From the NCBI GenBank assembly GCA_948579315.1, contig CAPAOL010000001.1, positions 147,641 through 211,640 of the forward strand: a stretch of 64,000 nucleotides of DNA, read 5' to 3'. This document shows, piece by piece, positions 1 to 8,224 of this stretch. The notes below the pieces were generated by a model. It was not told where the DNA came from and did no database searches. It saw only the letters and a program-made list of their open reading frames with translations. This stretch comes from an uncultured Phocaeicola sp. GTDB lineage: Bacteria > Bacteroidota > Bacteroidia > Bacteroidales > Bacteroidaceae. How positions within the stretch are numbered: position 1 is the stretch's first letter; the number at the start of each line of letters is the position of its first letter. The position numbers and the translations under genes are program-made.

Positions 1-874
1 TCAAGTTGTTAAAATTCTGACCGGGAGCAAAAGTAATCCGGCAATTATATATACGCTCCAGTTCTTTTGCCACATCCCGAATCGGTGTACTGTAGAAACG
101 TAAACCTCCTTTCATCCAGACAGCCACTCCCCTATCTTCTGTTTTCTTACTATATTCACCGGAAACAGTATTGATAAGCACTTGTTCTTTGGCAGTCAGC
201 CTCATCATTGCTTCCGGTAAATCAACCTGCACTTTACCACTCTCCACACTCACAGATACAATCTCATCCGTTGAATAGGACTTGACATCAAAACGAGTAC
301 CCAATACCCGAACATCCAGTCGCTTTGTTTTTACAATAAATGGCATCTTTTCATTACGGGCAACACGGAAATATCCCTCACCTTCAAGTTCTATTTCACG
401 GCTATCTCCCACAAAACGTTCCGGATAACGCACTTGAGAACAAGAATTCAATACCAAAAGAGTTCCATCCGGCAAAGTCACTTGTCTTTTTTCACCAAAA
501 GAAGTGGTGACTTCGGCAAGCGTGACCTGCTGTTCATTCATATACCGGAAAAAGTTGACACTCCCTATTATAATGGCTATGACAGCCGCCGTACTAACCG
601 CCACCACAGACGCCCGACGGAACCAGGTACGTTTTTTGTGTTCAATACGTTTCAATAATTGACGTGCCTCTCTCTTATATTTTTCCCGTTCCAAATCAGT
701 AGCAGGCTGCAAGTTCCCGGATTCTTCCCAAACCTCTGCTGCCAGTTCATCCAATAAATCTTGGTTTTCTGCCTCTTTTATGCTTTGCAAAAGTTGTGAA
801 GCCTCTTCCCTGGTATAAAGGTCATCCAGGTAACGATGCAATTTATCTTTTTTTGTTTTAGTATATTTCATCAT
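1..874 (-). CDS. FecR-family anti-sigma factor, C-terminus cut by window edge
   Basis: Reading leftward from two in-frame ATGs (874 and 871), the protein has a lysine-rich cytoplasmic N-terminus, one membrane segment near residues 88-108, and a periplasmic FecR domain with the family-typical stretch around LPDGTLLVLNSCS and a later VLGTRFDVKSY. The frame is still open at base 1, so the C-terminal domain that contacts a SusC/FecA-type receptor is missing here. It lies just downstream of an ECF sigma gene on the same strand, the standard order for Bacteroides trans-envelope signalling (sigma, anti-sigma, SusC). The controlled receptor should lie to the left of the window. Family assignment is firm; the target is unknown. 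Confidence 0.9.
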   Translation of the reverse strand, partial: MMKYTKTKKDKLHRYLDDLYTREEASQLLQSIKEAENQDLLDELAAEVWEESGNLQPATDLEREKYKREARQLLKRIEHKKRTWFRRASVVAVSTAAVIAIIIGSVNFFRYMNEQQVTLAEVTTSFGEKRQVTLPDGTLLVLNSCSQVRYPERFVGDSREIELEGEGYFRVARNEKMPFIVKTKRLDVRVLGTRFDVKSYSTDEIVSVSVESGKVQVDLPEAMMRLTAKEQVLINTVSGEYSKKTEDRGVAVWMKGGLRFYSTPIRDVAKELERIYNCRITFAPGQNFNNL

Positions 875-960
875 ACATTCAAAATAAGGATATTAATTTC
901 CTTCCTTTTGTATAAGTAATACACAAAAGTAAGAAAGAGCTAGGGTGTGATTAACATTTA

Positions 961-1563
961 TTATAAATTCAAGCAAAATAGAATCAGAAGTATATCAGCC
1001 GATGTACTTGAATATTTAGTCAGATAAGAACGAATCACTTTCAGAGAAACAGAAATATGTTCCTGCACCGTATGAACAGAAACACCCAACGCTTCGGCTA
1101 TTTCTTTGTGAGACATCTGTAGTTCACGGCTCATTTTGAACACTTCCCGTTGGCGGGGTGTCAATTGTTCCAATGCACGGGCAACAATCTCTTTCAAATC
1201 ATTGAGCAAAATATGGTTATTGGTCTCGTTTGTTGAATCGATCGCTTGAGAAAGAATCTGTTCTTTCAATTGATCTTCATTAGCCATGTCGCGCAACTGA
1301 TTCAGAATACGATTACGTACGATGGTATAAAGGTAGGAAGAAAAAGAGGCTTCGGGATTGATGAAACGACGAGTTTGCCAGACTACCGTAAATGCATCCT
1401 GGAAAATATCTTCAGCAAATTCACGCGACTTGACGAACTTCAGGGCGAAGTAGAGCAAACGATTCTTGTAAGCGGCATAAAGTTCGCAAAAGGCCTCTTC
1501 ATCTCCGTCTATCAGACGAAGAACCAATTCCCGTTCATTTACAAGAGTGTCTGTTGCGTACAT
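961..1563 (-). CDS. ECF-type RNA polymerase sigma factor (FecI-like)
   Basis: About 200 residues with sigma-70 region 2 (KFVKSREFAEDIFQDAFTVV) and region 4 (LTPRQREVFKMSRE followed by a helix-turn-helix, MSHKEIAEALGVSVHTVQEH). It probably directs transcription of the PUL left of the window and is held by the FecR protein encoded next. A longer reading from a GTG at 1584 is possible, but that codon overlaps a TACCTTTG promoter box, so the ATG at 1563 (MYATDTLVNE) is preferred. The gap to the FecR start is 86 bp. The subfamily is the one paired with FecR in Bacteroides PULs. Confidence 0.93.
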   Translation of the reverse strand: MYATDTLVNERELVLRLIDGDEEAFCELYAAYKNRLLYFALKFVKSREFAEDIFQDAFTVVWQTRRFINPEASFSSYLYTIVRNRILNQLRDMANEDQLKEQILSQAIDSTNETNNHILLNDLKEIVARALEQLTPRQREVFKMSRELQMSHKEIAEALGVSVHTVQEHISVSLKVIRSYLTKYSSTSADILLILFCLNL

Positions 1564-1583
1564 ATTTTCTTTATTTTTGGGCA

Positions 1584-1591
1584 CAAAGGTA
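1584..1591 (-). promoter_or_regulatory. -7 promoter box (TACCTTTG) of the ECF sigma gene
   Basis: Read on the minus strand, the bases match the Bacteroides -7 consensus TAnnTTTG exactly. It lies 20 bp upstream of the ATG at 1563. No TTTG sits at the ideal 19 bp upstream; the nearest (1606-1609) is only 14 bp away, so the -33 element is poor. Confidence 0.5.
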
Positions 1592-1638
1592 TTGTTATGA
1601 TGTTACAAACGTATGTATTTTTTCTGAAATAAAAAAAT

Positions 1639-1673
1639 AAAAGCGATCTCACCGAAAAGATGAGACCGCTTTT
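1639..1673 (-). terminator. Rho-independent terminator of the dsbD-like unit
   Basis: Two 13-base arms (1639-1651 and 1661-1673) pair with one mismatch around a 9-base loop. On the minus strand the hairpin is followed by a T-rich run, which suits termination of the gene ending at 1713 and protects the sigma gene beyond. Confidence 0.8.
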
Positions 1674-1712
1674 ATTTCATTTATCATTCAAGACAGTGCC
1701 TTATCGAAGATT

Positions 1713-3794
1713 TTAATTTTTCCCTTTCTTATAGTTCTCCAATCCGGTCTGCAAGAATTCGATATACTTAGGAATATCTTCGTTATAAGCATACGACTTA
1801 TTCAACGGTTTACCCTGATTGTCCAACAATACATAGAAAGGCTGGGCGTTGGCTCCGAATTTCACACGTTGCAGATAACTCCATTTATCGCCGACAGTAC
1901 GTAAAGTACGTTCTGTACCGTTCTCGATTATCTTTACGGGTTCGGTCAACGGAGTCTTATTATCAACATAGAGAGTAATCAGTACATAATCGTTATTAAT
2001 CAAATCACTCACTTTCGGATCAGTCCACACCGCTGCTTCCATCTTACGACAGTTTACGCAACCATATCCGGTAAAGTCGAGCATAACGGGCTTTCCGTTC
2101 AGACGGGCATATTCCATGCCTAAATCATAATCATCGAATTTCGCATGTACCTCGTTCTTATACAAATTGAAGTCTTGCGTCTGCATAGGCGGAGCAAATG
2201 CAGATACGGCCTTCAATGGCGCTCCCCACAAACCGGGAACCATATATACAGCGAACGCTAAAGAGATTAATGCCATAAAGAAGCGGGTGACTCCCACCTT
2301 ATTATCATCGTCATCATGCGGAAATTTGATCTTACCCAACAGATAGAATCCAAGCAAAGCAAAGATTACAATCCACAGAGCCAGGAATGTTTCGCGGTCA
2401 AGCAGTCTCCAACCGTAAGCCAAATCAGCTACCGACAAGAATTTAAGCGCAAACGCCAATTCGAGGAAGCCCAGCGTTACTTTGATTACATTCATCCATC
2501 CACCGGACTTCGGCATAGATTTCAGCCAAGACGGGAACAGGGCGAAAAGCGTAAATGGCAATGCCAAAGCAATGGCAAATCCCAACATACCGATTGCCGG
2601 AGCAACTACACTTCCTGTGGTAGATACCTGTACCAGCAGAAATCCGATAATCGGACCTGTACAAGAGAAAGATACCAATGAAAGCGTGAAAGCCATCAGG
2701 AAAATACTTAATAATCCGGTCGTAGATTCTGCTTTGCTATCTACTGCGTTTCCCCATTTCGAGGGTAGTCTGATTTCAAACGCTCCAAAGAATGAAGCGG
2801 CAAAAATCACCAACATCAGGAAGAAGAGAATGTTGAAAATAGCATTGGTAGATAAAGCGTTTAATGCACTGGCACCGAAAATCAACGTGATAGCCAAACC
2901 TAATGCCACATAAATCACGACGATAGATGCACCATACGTCCACGCATCACGAATTCCTTTCTTTTTGTCTTTACTGCGTTTCAGGAAAAAGCTGACTGTC
3001 ATTGGAATAATCGGCCACACACAAGGAGTGAACAAAGCCAATAATCCTCCAAGGAACCCAGTAATGAATATATATATCCAGGACATATCTTTCTGACTGT
3101 GCTCCTCGCCTAATGCTTGCAGATCACTAATAACGGGTTTCCAAAGTTCACTGGAGGCAACTGCCGACTGAATATCCGTGGCTGCTTCCGTTGTAGTTGC
3201 AGGCACCAACTCCATCATAGCAGATGAGTCTTTCGAAGCAACAGGAGTTGCCTCTTCTTTCTTATCTGCCTTATCCACTTCTTTTTGCTCCGGTTGTTCT
3301 GCTTTCGGTTGTTCTGTTTTCGCTGCAACAGCATTTCCGGTTTTCGCTACTCCCGAAAACTTAAATGGCACTTGAGTAGGAGGCAGACAACTCTCGTCAT
3401 CACAAGCTCCGAATTCCAGATAACCTTCTATTGCGTAAGCTCCACCCGTCAATTTTACTTTCTGCACAAACTTTGCCGTATTCTCGAAATAGCGTACCTT
3501 CATTTCGAATAATTTATCGAAAGTAGATACTTCTTTGCCCACAGGCTTCAGTTTACCGACAAGCTCGACGCCCGATTTATTATCCACATTAAATGTTGCA
3601 GCAATAGGACCGCCATCTCCCAAGTCGGTAGAATAAACATGCCAACCTTTATCAATGGTAGCCGTAAACACCACCTCTGCCTCCGTATCGGAGAGAGGTG
3701 TCAATTCTGTTTTAAACTTTACCGGATCTTTGATCTGCGCTTGCAATGCATATACAACAAAGCTTAAAAGCAGGAAAGAAATTATTTTTCTCAT
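1713..3794 (-). CDS. DsbD-family thiol:disulfide interchange protein
   Basis: A roughly 693-residue protein carrying reducing power across the inner membrane to periplasmic or lipoprotein thiols. Domains in order: signal peptide (MRKIISFLLLSF...), an N-terminal DsbD-like immunoglobulin-fold domain, a Lys/Glu/Ala-rich linker, a central membrane domain of about eight helices holding the two conserved cysteines (FTPCVWPI and FSCTGPI), and a C-terminal thioredoxin-like domain with CxxC (YGCVNCRKME). An upstream ATG at 3818 would overlap the preceding gene by 11 bp and add eight residues before the signal peptide, so 3794 is preferred. It is probably co-transcribed with the Dabb gene. Bacteroides proteins of this type often carry the generic name cytochrome c biogenesis protein. 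Confidence 0.92.
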   Translation of the reverse strand: MRKIISFLLLSFVVYALQAQIKDPVKFKTELTPLSDTEAEVVFTATIDKGWHVYSTDLGDGGPIAATFNVDNKSGVELVGKLKPVGKEVSTFDKLFEMKVRYFENTAKFVQKVKLTGGAYAIEGYLEFGACDDESCLPPTQVPFKFSGVAKTGNAVAAKTEQPKAEQPEQKEVDKADKKEEATPVASKDSSAMMELVPATTTEAATDIQSAVASSELWKPVISDLQALGEEHSQKDMSWIYIFITGFLGGLLALFTPCVWPIIPMTVSFFLKRSKDKKKGIRDAWTYGASIVVIYVALGLAITLIFGASALNALSTNAIFNILFFLMLVIFAASFFGAFEIRLPSKWGNAVDSKAESTTGLLSIFLMAFTLSLVSFSCTGPIIGFLLVQVSTTGSVVAPAIGMLGFAIALALPFTLFALFPSWLKSMPKSGGWMNVIKVTLGFLELAFALKFLSVADLAYGWRLLDRETFLALWIVIFALLGFYLLGKIKFPHDDDDNKVGVTRFFMALISLAFAVYMVPGLWGAPLKAVSAFAPPMQTQDFNLYKNEVHAKFDDYDLGMEYARLNGKPVMLDFTGYGCVNCRKMEAAVWTDPKVSDLINNDYVLITLYVDNKTPLTEPVKIIENGTERTLRTVGDKWSYLQRVKFGANAQPFYVLLDNQGKPLNKSYAYNEDIPKYIEFLQTGLENYKKGKN

Positions 3795-3807
3795 CTTATT
3801 TTGGGGT

Positions 3808-4107
3808 TTATAATTCATAGTCTACGCATGCACGGCTTTCTTTCGTATCAGCCAGAATCTTGCCGGCAGCTACATGGTCGGGATGTGTTGCATAGAATTT
3901 CACATCTTCTAGTGTATCAAACTCACTGTAAAGCGCAATATTCCATGTTTCACCGGGATTCATATTCAATCCGACTTCCACTTTGCGAATAACAGAGATT
4001 TTAGCAGGAAGAGCTTCTATCGCTTCCTTGAATTTAGTCATGACTACCAGTTTCTCTTCAGCAGGAACTTCGTCTTTTAACTTAAATAATACAATGTGTT
4101 TTACCAT
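3808..4107 (-). CDS. Dabb-family (stress-responsive alpha/beta barrel) protein
   Basis: A 99-residue protein opening MVKHIVLFKLKDE, with the ferredoxin-like dimeric barrel pattern of Dabb proteins: the first-strand histidine (KHIVLFK), a central EVGLNMNPGETWNIALYSEF, and a late HPDHVAAGKI helix. Bacterial members are small cytoplasmic proteins, mostly of unknown substrate. It ends just before the dsbD-like gene and probably heads that two-gene unit. Family assignment is strong; the biochemical role is unknown. Confidence 0.88.
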   Translation of the reverse strand: MVKHIVLFKLKDEVPAEEKLVVMTKFKEAIEALPAKISVIRKVEVGLNMNPGETWNIALYSEFDTLEDVKFYATHPDHVAAGKILADTKESRACVDYEL

Positions 4108-4176
4108 TACGTTGTTATTTTAATGAATTGTTTCTATATTTGTCTTGTTAATGCAATCATCGCATTAATAGTAATG

Positions 4177-4184
4177 CAAAAATA
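4177..4184 (-). promoter_or_regulatory. possible -7 box (TATTTTTG) for the Dabb/dsbD unit
   Basis: Minus-strand match to TAnnTTTG, 70 bp upstream of the Dabb start in the divergent spacer with udk. No properly spaced TTTG was found upstream, so this is tentative. Confidence 0.35.
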
Positions 4185-4215
4185 CTCTATTTAGTTCAAA
4201 TATACATTTAAAGAG

Positions 4216-4827
4216 ATGTTAATTATAGGAATAGCAGGCGGAACGGGCTCTGGAAAGACCACCGTCGTACGGAAAATTATAGAAAGTCTCCCCGCAGGAG
4301 AAGTAGTACTCTTACCACAGGATTCATACTACAAAGATAGTAGCCATGTTCCGGTTGAAGAACGCCAGAATATCAATTTTGACCATCCCGATGCTTTTGA
4401 ATGGAGTCTACTATCCAAACATGTCATGATGCTGAAAGAAGGAAATAGCATCGAACAGCCTACTTATTCTTATCTCACTTGTACGCGCCAGCCCGAAACG
4501 ATTCATATCGAACCTCGTGAAGTGATTATCATTGAAGGAATCCTTGCCTTATGTGATAAAAAGCTGCGCAATATGATGGACCTTAAGATTTTTGTAGATG
4601 CCGATCCAGACGAACGCCTGATACGTGTTATCCAAAGAGATGTTATTGAGCGCGGACGTACTGCCGAAGCTGTAATGGAACGCTATACACGGGTTTTAAA
4701 GCCTATGCACCTGCAATTTATCGAACCATGCAAACGATATGCCGACCTTATTGTACCGGAAGGCGGCAGTAATAAGGTAGCTATTGATATACTAACTATG
4801 TACATCAAGAAACACTTGAAGAGTTGA
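4216..4827 (+). CDS. udk: uridine kinase
   Basis: A 203-residue cytoplasmic enzyme phosphorylating uridine and cytidine to UMP and CMP in pyrimidine salvage. The N-terminus has a Walker A loop (GIAGGTGSGKTT, residues 4-15), followed by the family motifs DSYYKD, NFDHPDAFEW, the PTYSY segment, and the lid with RVIQRDVIERGR. Length is normal for the family. Its TGA lies inside the first copy of a direct repeat (4822-4852), and a lytic transglycosylase gene follows 35-44 bp later. A link between the two is not obvious. Confidence 0.95.
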   Translation: MLIIGIAGGTGSGKTTVVRKIIESLPAGEVVLLPQDSYYKDSSHVPVEERQNINFDHPDAFEWSLLSKHVMMLKEGNSIEQPTYSYLTCTRQPETIHIEPREVIIIEGILALCDKKLRNMMDLKIFVDADPDERLIRVIQRDVIERGRTAEAVMERYTRVLKPMHLQFIEPCKRYADLIVPEGGSNKVAIDILTMYIKKHLKS

Positions 4828-4852
4828 GAGTGGAAAACGGAGAGTTGAGAGT
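4822..4852 (+). repeat. direct repeat AGTTGAGAGT x2 at the udk stop
   Basis: The 10-mer AGTTGAGAGT occurs at 4822-4831 and 4843-4852, embedded in purine-rich GAGAGTTGAGAGTTAAAAG-type sequence. The first copy contains the udk stop codon. It fills the short spacer before the next gene and resembles low-complexity intergenic filler. Confidence 0.6.
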
Positions 4853-4862
4853 TAAAAGCAAA

Positions 4863-6263
4863 ATGTCAGGTATGAATGCCAAGACACTGATTATCCCTTT
4901 ATTCCTCGTATTGTTCTGCTGCGTGTTCGGATGCCGGAACAAGCAACATAGTACAACGGATGAATCCACACGTGATCTTCCACAAATAAAAGATAGTGGC
5001 GAACTCGTTGTATTGACATTGTACAGCTCTACTTCCTATTTTATTTACCGCGGACAGGAAATGGGATTCCAGTATGAACTTAGCGAGCAGTTTGCCAAAA
5101 GCCTGGGACTAAAGCTTAGGATTGAAGTTGCCAACAGCGTTGACGAGATGATTCAAAAATTGCTGGCAGGCGAAGGAGATATGATTGCCTATAATCTGCC
5201 TATCACCAAAGAGTGGAAAGACAGTCTGCTTTATTGTGGTGAAGATGTCATCACCCATCAAGTGATTGTTCAGCAAGGAAGAGGAAAACAGAAGCCATTA
5301 AAAGACGTAACCGAACTGGTAGGAAAAGATATATACGTAAAGCCGGGGAAATATTACGACCGCCTCGTCAATCTGAACAGCGAATTAGGGGGCGGCATCC
5401 GGATTCACGAAGTTACCAATGACAGTACTACCATCGAGGACTTGATAACGCAAGTGGCGCAAGGAAAAATCCCGTATACAGTAGCCGACAACGACTTGGC
5501 AAAATTAAATAAGACCTATTATCCTAATTTAAATATCGATCTGTCTATCAGTTTCGATCAACGGTCTTCGTGGGCAGTACGAAAAGACAGCCCTGAACTG
5601 GCAGCCGCCGCTACTAAATGGCATCAGGAAAATATGACCTCTCCTGCCTACACTGCCAGTATGAAACGTTATTTTGAGAATAGTAAAATGATGCCCCACT
5701 CTCCTATCCTTTCATTGAAAGAGGGGAAAATATCTCATTATGATGATTTATTCAGAAAGTATTCCAAAGATATCGGATGGGATTGGCGTATGCTGGCGTC
5801 ACTAGCCTATACTGAATCTAATTTCGATACTACCGCAGTTTCCTGGGCCGGCGCTAAAGGGCTGATGCAGTTAATGCCTGCCACCGCCCGGGCAATGGGA
5901 GTACCTCCCGGCAAAGAGCAGAATCCGGAGGAAAGTGTGAAAGCGGCTACTAAATATATCGCCGCTACCGACCGCAGCTTCAGTATGATTCCCGACAAAC
6001 AGGAACGGCTTAACTTCATCCTTGCATCTTATAATGCCGGCTTGGGGCATATATACGATGCCATGGCACTAGCCGAAAAATACGGAAAGAACAAACTGAT
6101 ATGGAAAGACAATGTAGAAAACTTCATCCTACTCAAAAGCAACGAAGAATACTTTACCGATCCTGTCTGCAAAAACGGGTATTTCCGTGGTATCGAGACT
6201 TACAATTTCGTACGTGATATCATGTCGCGTTACGAATCTTACAAGAAGAAAATAAAAGCGTGA
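4863..6263 (+). CDS. MltF-like membrane-bound lytic transglycosylase (lipoprotein)
   Basis: A lipoprotein of about 466 residues that should cleave peptidoglycan glycan strands. It starts with a lipobox-type signal (FLVLFCCVFGC), then a periplasmic substrate-binding protein domain of the SBP_bac_3 kind (about residues 40-270, GELVVLTLYSS through RSSWAVRKDSP), then a C-terminal SLT domain with the catalytic glutamate in AYTESNFD and the motifs GLMQLMPATARAMG and ILASYNAGLGH. This two-domain order is that of E. coli MltF. An in-frame TTG at 4824 would place repeat-derived sequence before the signal peptide and is rejected; 4863 or 4872 are plausible starts. The binding-protein domain probably senses a muropeptide. 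Confidence 0.9.
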   Translation: MSGMNAKTLIIPLFLVLFCCVFGCRNKQHSTTDESTRDLPQIKDSGELVVLTLYSSTSYFIYRGQEMGFQYELSEQFAKSLGLKLRIEVANSVDEMIQKLLAGEGDMIAYNLPITKEWKDSLLYCGEDVITHQVIVQQGRGKQKPLKDVTELVGKDIYVKPGKYYDRLVNLNSELGGGIRIHEVTNDSTTIEDLITQVAQGKIPYTVADNDLAKLNKTYYPNLNIDLSISFDQRSSWAVRKDSPELAAAATKWHQENMTSPAYTASMKRYFENSKMMPHSPILSLKEGKISHYDDLFRKYSKDIGWDWRMLASLAYTESNFDTTAVSWAGAKGLMQLMPATARAMGVPPGKEQNPEESVKAATKYIAATDRSFSMIPDKQERLNFILASYNAGLGHIYDAMALAEKYGKNKLIWKDNVENFILLKSNEEYFTDPVCKNGYFRGIETYNFVRDIMSRYESYKKKIKA

Positions 6264-6267
6264 AAAC

Positions 6268-6337
6268 AAGTATTAAGTATTAAATATTACACCATGCGGA
6301 TAAGCACCTCAAAGGTCACGGTTAATACTTAATACTT
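6268..6337. terminator. Bidirectional AT-rich hairpin between convergent genes
   Basis: A perfect 16-base inverted repeat (AAGTATTAAGTATTAA at 6268-6283 and its complement at 6322-6337) lies between the lytic transglycosylase and the convergent symporter. On the plus strand it is followed by T-rich sequence. Each arm is itself built from a repeated AAGTATTA unit. Confidence 0.6.
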
Positions 6338-6342
6338 TATAC

Positions 6343-7887
6343 TTATTTTTTGGTCATTAAGCTGATTACGATGATAGCTAATACAGATAATGGTAAGGCA
6401 AATAATATCGGATCAATCACAGGGAAGGGATAAGTGGTAATCAATACATCCCGTCCAAATAATGCTTTGCAGATACCTAATGCTGCAGATTCTTTCTGAT
6501 GAAGAAATACAAGGGCAAACAGGCTACCGATTGTTCCGACCCAAAGACTTGCCATGACACCCTGCTTAGTAGCTTTCTTCCAATATAAAGCACAGAAATA
6601 GGCTGGAAGGAAAGCTGCCGCACAAATCCCCATAAAGATAGAAGTTCCACGGGCGATAATATCATGAGGCAACATATAGCAAATAATGTAGCTGACCAGA
6701 ATAGAGAACAATACTCCCAGACGAATCACATTGGTCAGTTTATTCCGCGAACGGGGTTTATAAGTTCCATAAATATCAGAACCTACCGAAGCACCCATTG
6801 TATGGAACTGCGAGCTTAGTGTAGACATACTGGCCGAAAGGATACATAACATAAACAGTGCGGCAAACCAGTCGGGCATCGCTTTATTAATAAAATACGG
6901 AATAATCTTATCGATGTCCTGCACTACTTCGGTAGCAACCGCTCCTTCTGTTTTCAGGAAGAAAAGGTTACTCAAAGCTCCGGCATGATAGATAGCTCCT
7001 ACGGTTATAATCAAAAAGAAACAACCGATAAATACACCGCGGTTTAATTGTTTGCTACTCTCCACAGTCATAAAACGAACCACTAGCTGGGGTTGCGCAA
7101 GACATCCGATTCCTACTCCTAAAATAAGGGAAGTAACAAGTGAGTACCATTGTGGTGAACCTGTAACAGGCATTGCAGTCCATCCCTGATGTCCCAATGC
7201 TTTAAATTTTTCCGGGACTAACGGAGCAATAGCAGCCAACTCTTTATTCGCTTCGGTAAAACCCATACCGAGCACCTGATATAGAGAGAATAATAGAAAC
7301 AGCATGCAACCGAACATGATTACTGCCTGTAAAGCATCTGTATACATGACTCCTTTCATACCGCCTGCAATAACATAAGCAGCAATAACCAATGTAAATA
7401 TCAACAAAGAGATATTGAAATCAATCTGAAAGATCTGTTCGATAAATACAGCTCCCCCTTTCATCACAACTGCTGCATAAAGCGGCATTCCGATGAAAAT
7501 AACAGCAGCAATAAATACCTGTATATTACGGGAACGAAAATGACGGCCTAATAATTGAGGGAAAGTGCTCACATTCAGTTTTGCACCCATACGCCGGGTA
7601 CGTAAACCGAAAAAGATAAAAGCTATAACAACTCCGATAAACATATTCAGGAAACAGAGCCACTGAATACCCATTCCGAAAGCTGCCGCCACTCCTCCAA
7701 AACCTACAATAGCAGATGCGGAGATAAACGTAGCACCATACGAAAGTGCCATAACAATAGGATTCATCTGACGTCCGCCTACCAGATAGTCACTGCTATT
7801 CGTTGTTTTCTTGTATCCCAAAAAGCCGAGATAAGCAAGTGACAGGAGATATCCTATCACAATCAAGCTGAGTGTAAATGTATTCAT
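6343..7887 (-). CDS. sodium:solute symporter (SSS family)
   Basis: A 514-residue inner-membrane protein with about 13 hydrophobic segments and SSS hallmarks: the early GYKKTTNSSDYLVGGRQMNP segment, YGATFISASAIVGFGG, and the central VIAGGMKGVMYTDALQ. It should couple Na+ entry to uptake of an organic solute; the substrate cannot be read from sequence. Its ATG overlaps the stop of the small accessory protein gene upstream (ATGA), so translation is probably coupled. Confidence 0.92.
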   Translation of the reverse strand: MNTFTLSLIVIGYLLSLAYLGFLGYKKTTNSSDYLVGGRQMNPIVMALSYGATFISASAIVGFGGVAAAFGMGIQWLCFLNMFIGVVIAFIFFGLRTRRMGAKLNVSTFPQLLGRHFRSRNIQVFIAAVIFIGMPLYAAVVMKGGAVFIEQIFQIDFNISLLIFTLVIAAYVIAGGMKGVMYTDALQAVIMFGCMLFLLFSLYQVLGMGFTEANKELAAIAPLVPEKFKALGHQGWTAMPVTGSPQWYSLVTSLILGVGIGCLAQPQLVVRFMTVESSKQLNRGVFIGCFFLIITVGAIYHAGALSNLFFLKTEGAVATEVVQDIDKIIPYFINKAMPDWFAALFMLCILSASMSTLSSQFHTMGASVGSDIYGTYKPRSRNKLTNVIRLGVLFSILVSYIICYMLPHDIIARGTSIFMGICAAAFLPAYFCALYWKKATKQGVMASLWVGTIGSLFALVFLHQKESAALGICKALFGRDVLITTYPFPVIDPILFALPLSVLAIIVISLMTKK

Positions 7888-8009
7888 CGAGTTTCGTCTT
7901 TTTCGTCGTCCTTATTCCAATACTTCAGCCCAAACCAGGCAGCAAAGATCACACATACCACTGAAAGAAGGTAAGGCAGAATTATAAAAGGGTCGTCTAT
8001 TCCAAACAT
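7884..8009 (-). CDS. symporter small accessory protein (41 aa)
   Basis: A 41-residue protein reading MFGIDDPFIILPYLL at its start, with one membrane helix ending in FAAWFGLKYW and a charged tail (NKDDEKDETR). It matches the short single-span proteins encoded just before many SSS symporters, called symporter small accessory proteins. Its TGA overlaps the symporter ATG by 3 bases and a well-spaced promoter lies upstream, so it heads the two-gene operon. A role in symporter stability or assembly is inferred from context. Confidence 0.85.
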   Translation of the reverse strand: MFGIDDPFIILPYLLSVVCVIFAAWFGLKYWNKDDEKDETR

Positions 8010-8038
8010 TTGCGTATCAGATTTAATCAATTAAGACG

Positions 8039-8068
8039 CAAATGTAAGCAAATTATTGAAAAAACAAA
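8039..8068 (-). promoter_or_regulatory. Bacteroides promoter of the symporter operon
   Basis: On the minus strand, TTTG (8065-8068) and TACATTTG (8039-8046) are separated by 18 bp, close to the ideal spacing. The start codon at 8009 lies 30 bp downstream. Confidence 0.65.
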
Positions 8069-8224
8069 ACTTTTGTTTAGTAATACTGATTATAGTATAT
8101 CTTTCTCTCATCAAATTTCTGTTTCGGGTTCTCTTTTGTAGCCTGGTAATTTGCGTACCACCTGCATACGGCCTTCATAAAGATAGGCAACCATTGAACC
8201 CAGTGTAGTACGGTCGGATACTAT

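Noticed and set aside
2316..2913. Overlapping plus-strand frames within the dsbD-like gene
   Set aside because: They lie wholly inside a gene with clear membrane and thioredoxin motifs on the other strand and show no domain of their own.
8095..8222. Thirty-five open codons after the metH stop in the same frame (IVSDRTTLGS...)
   Set aside because: An open run of this length has an appreciable chance of occurring randomly and matches no part of the missing activation domain. Other frames look equally protein-like.
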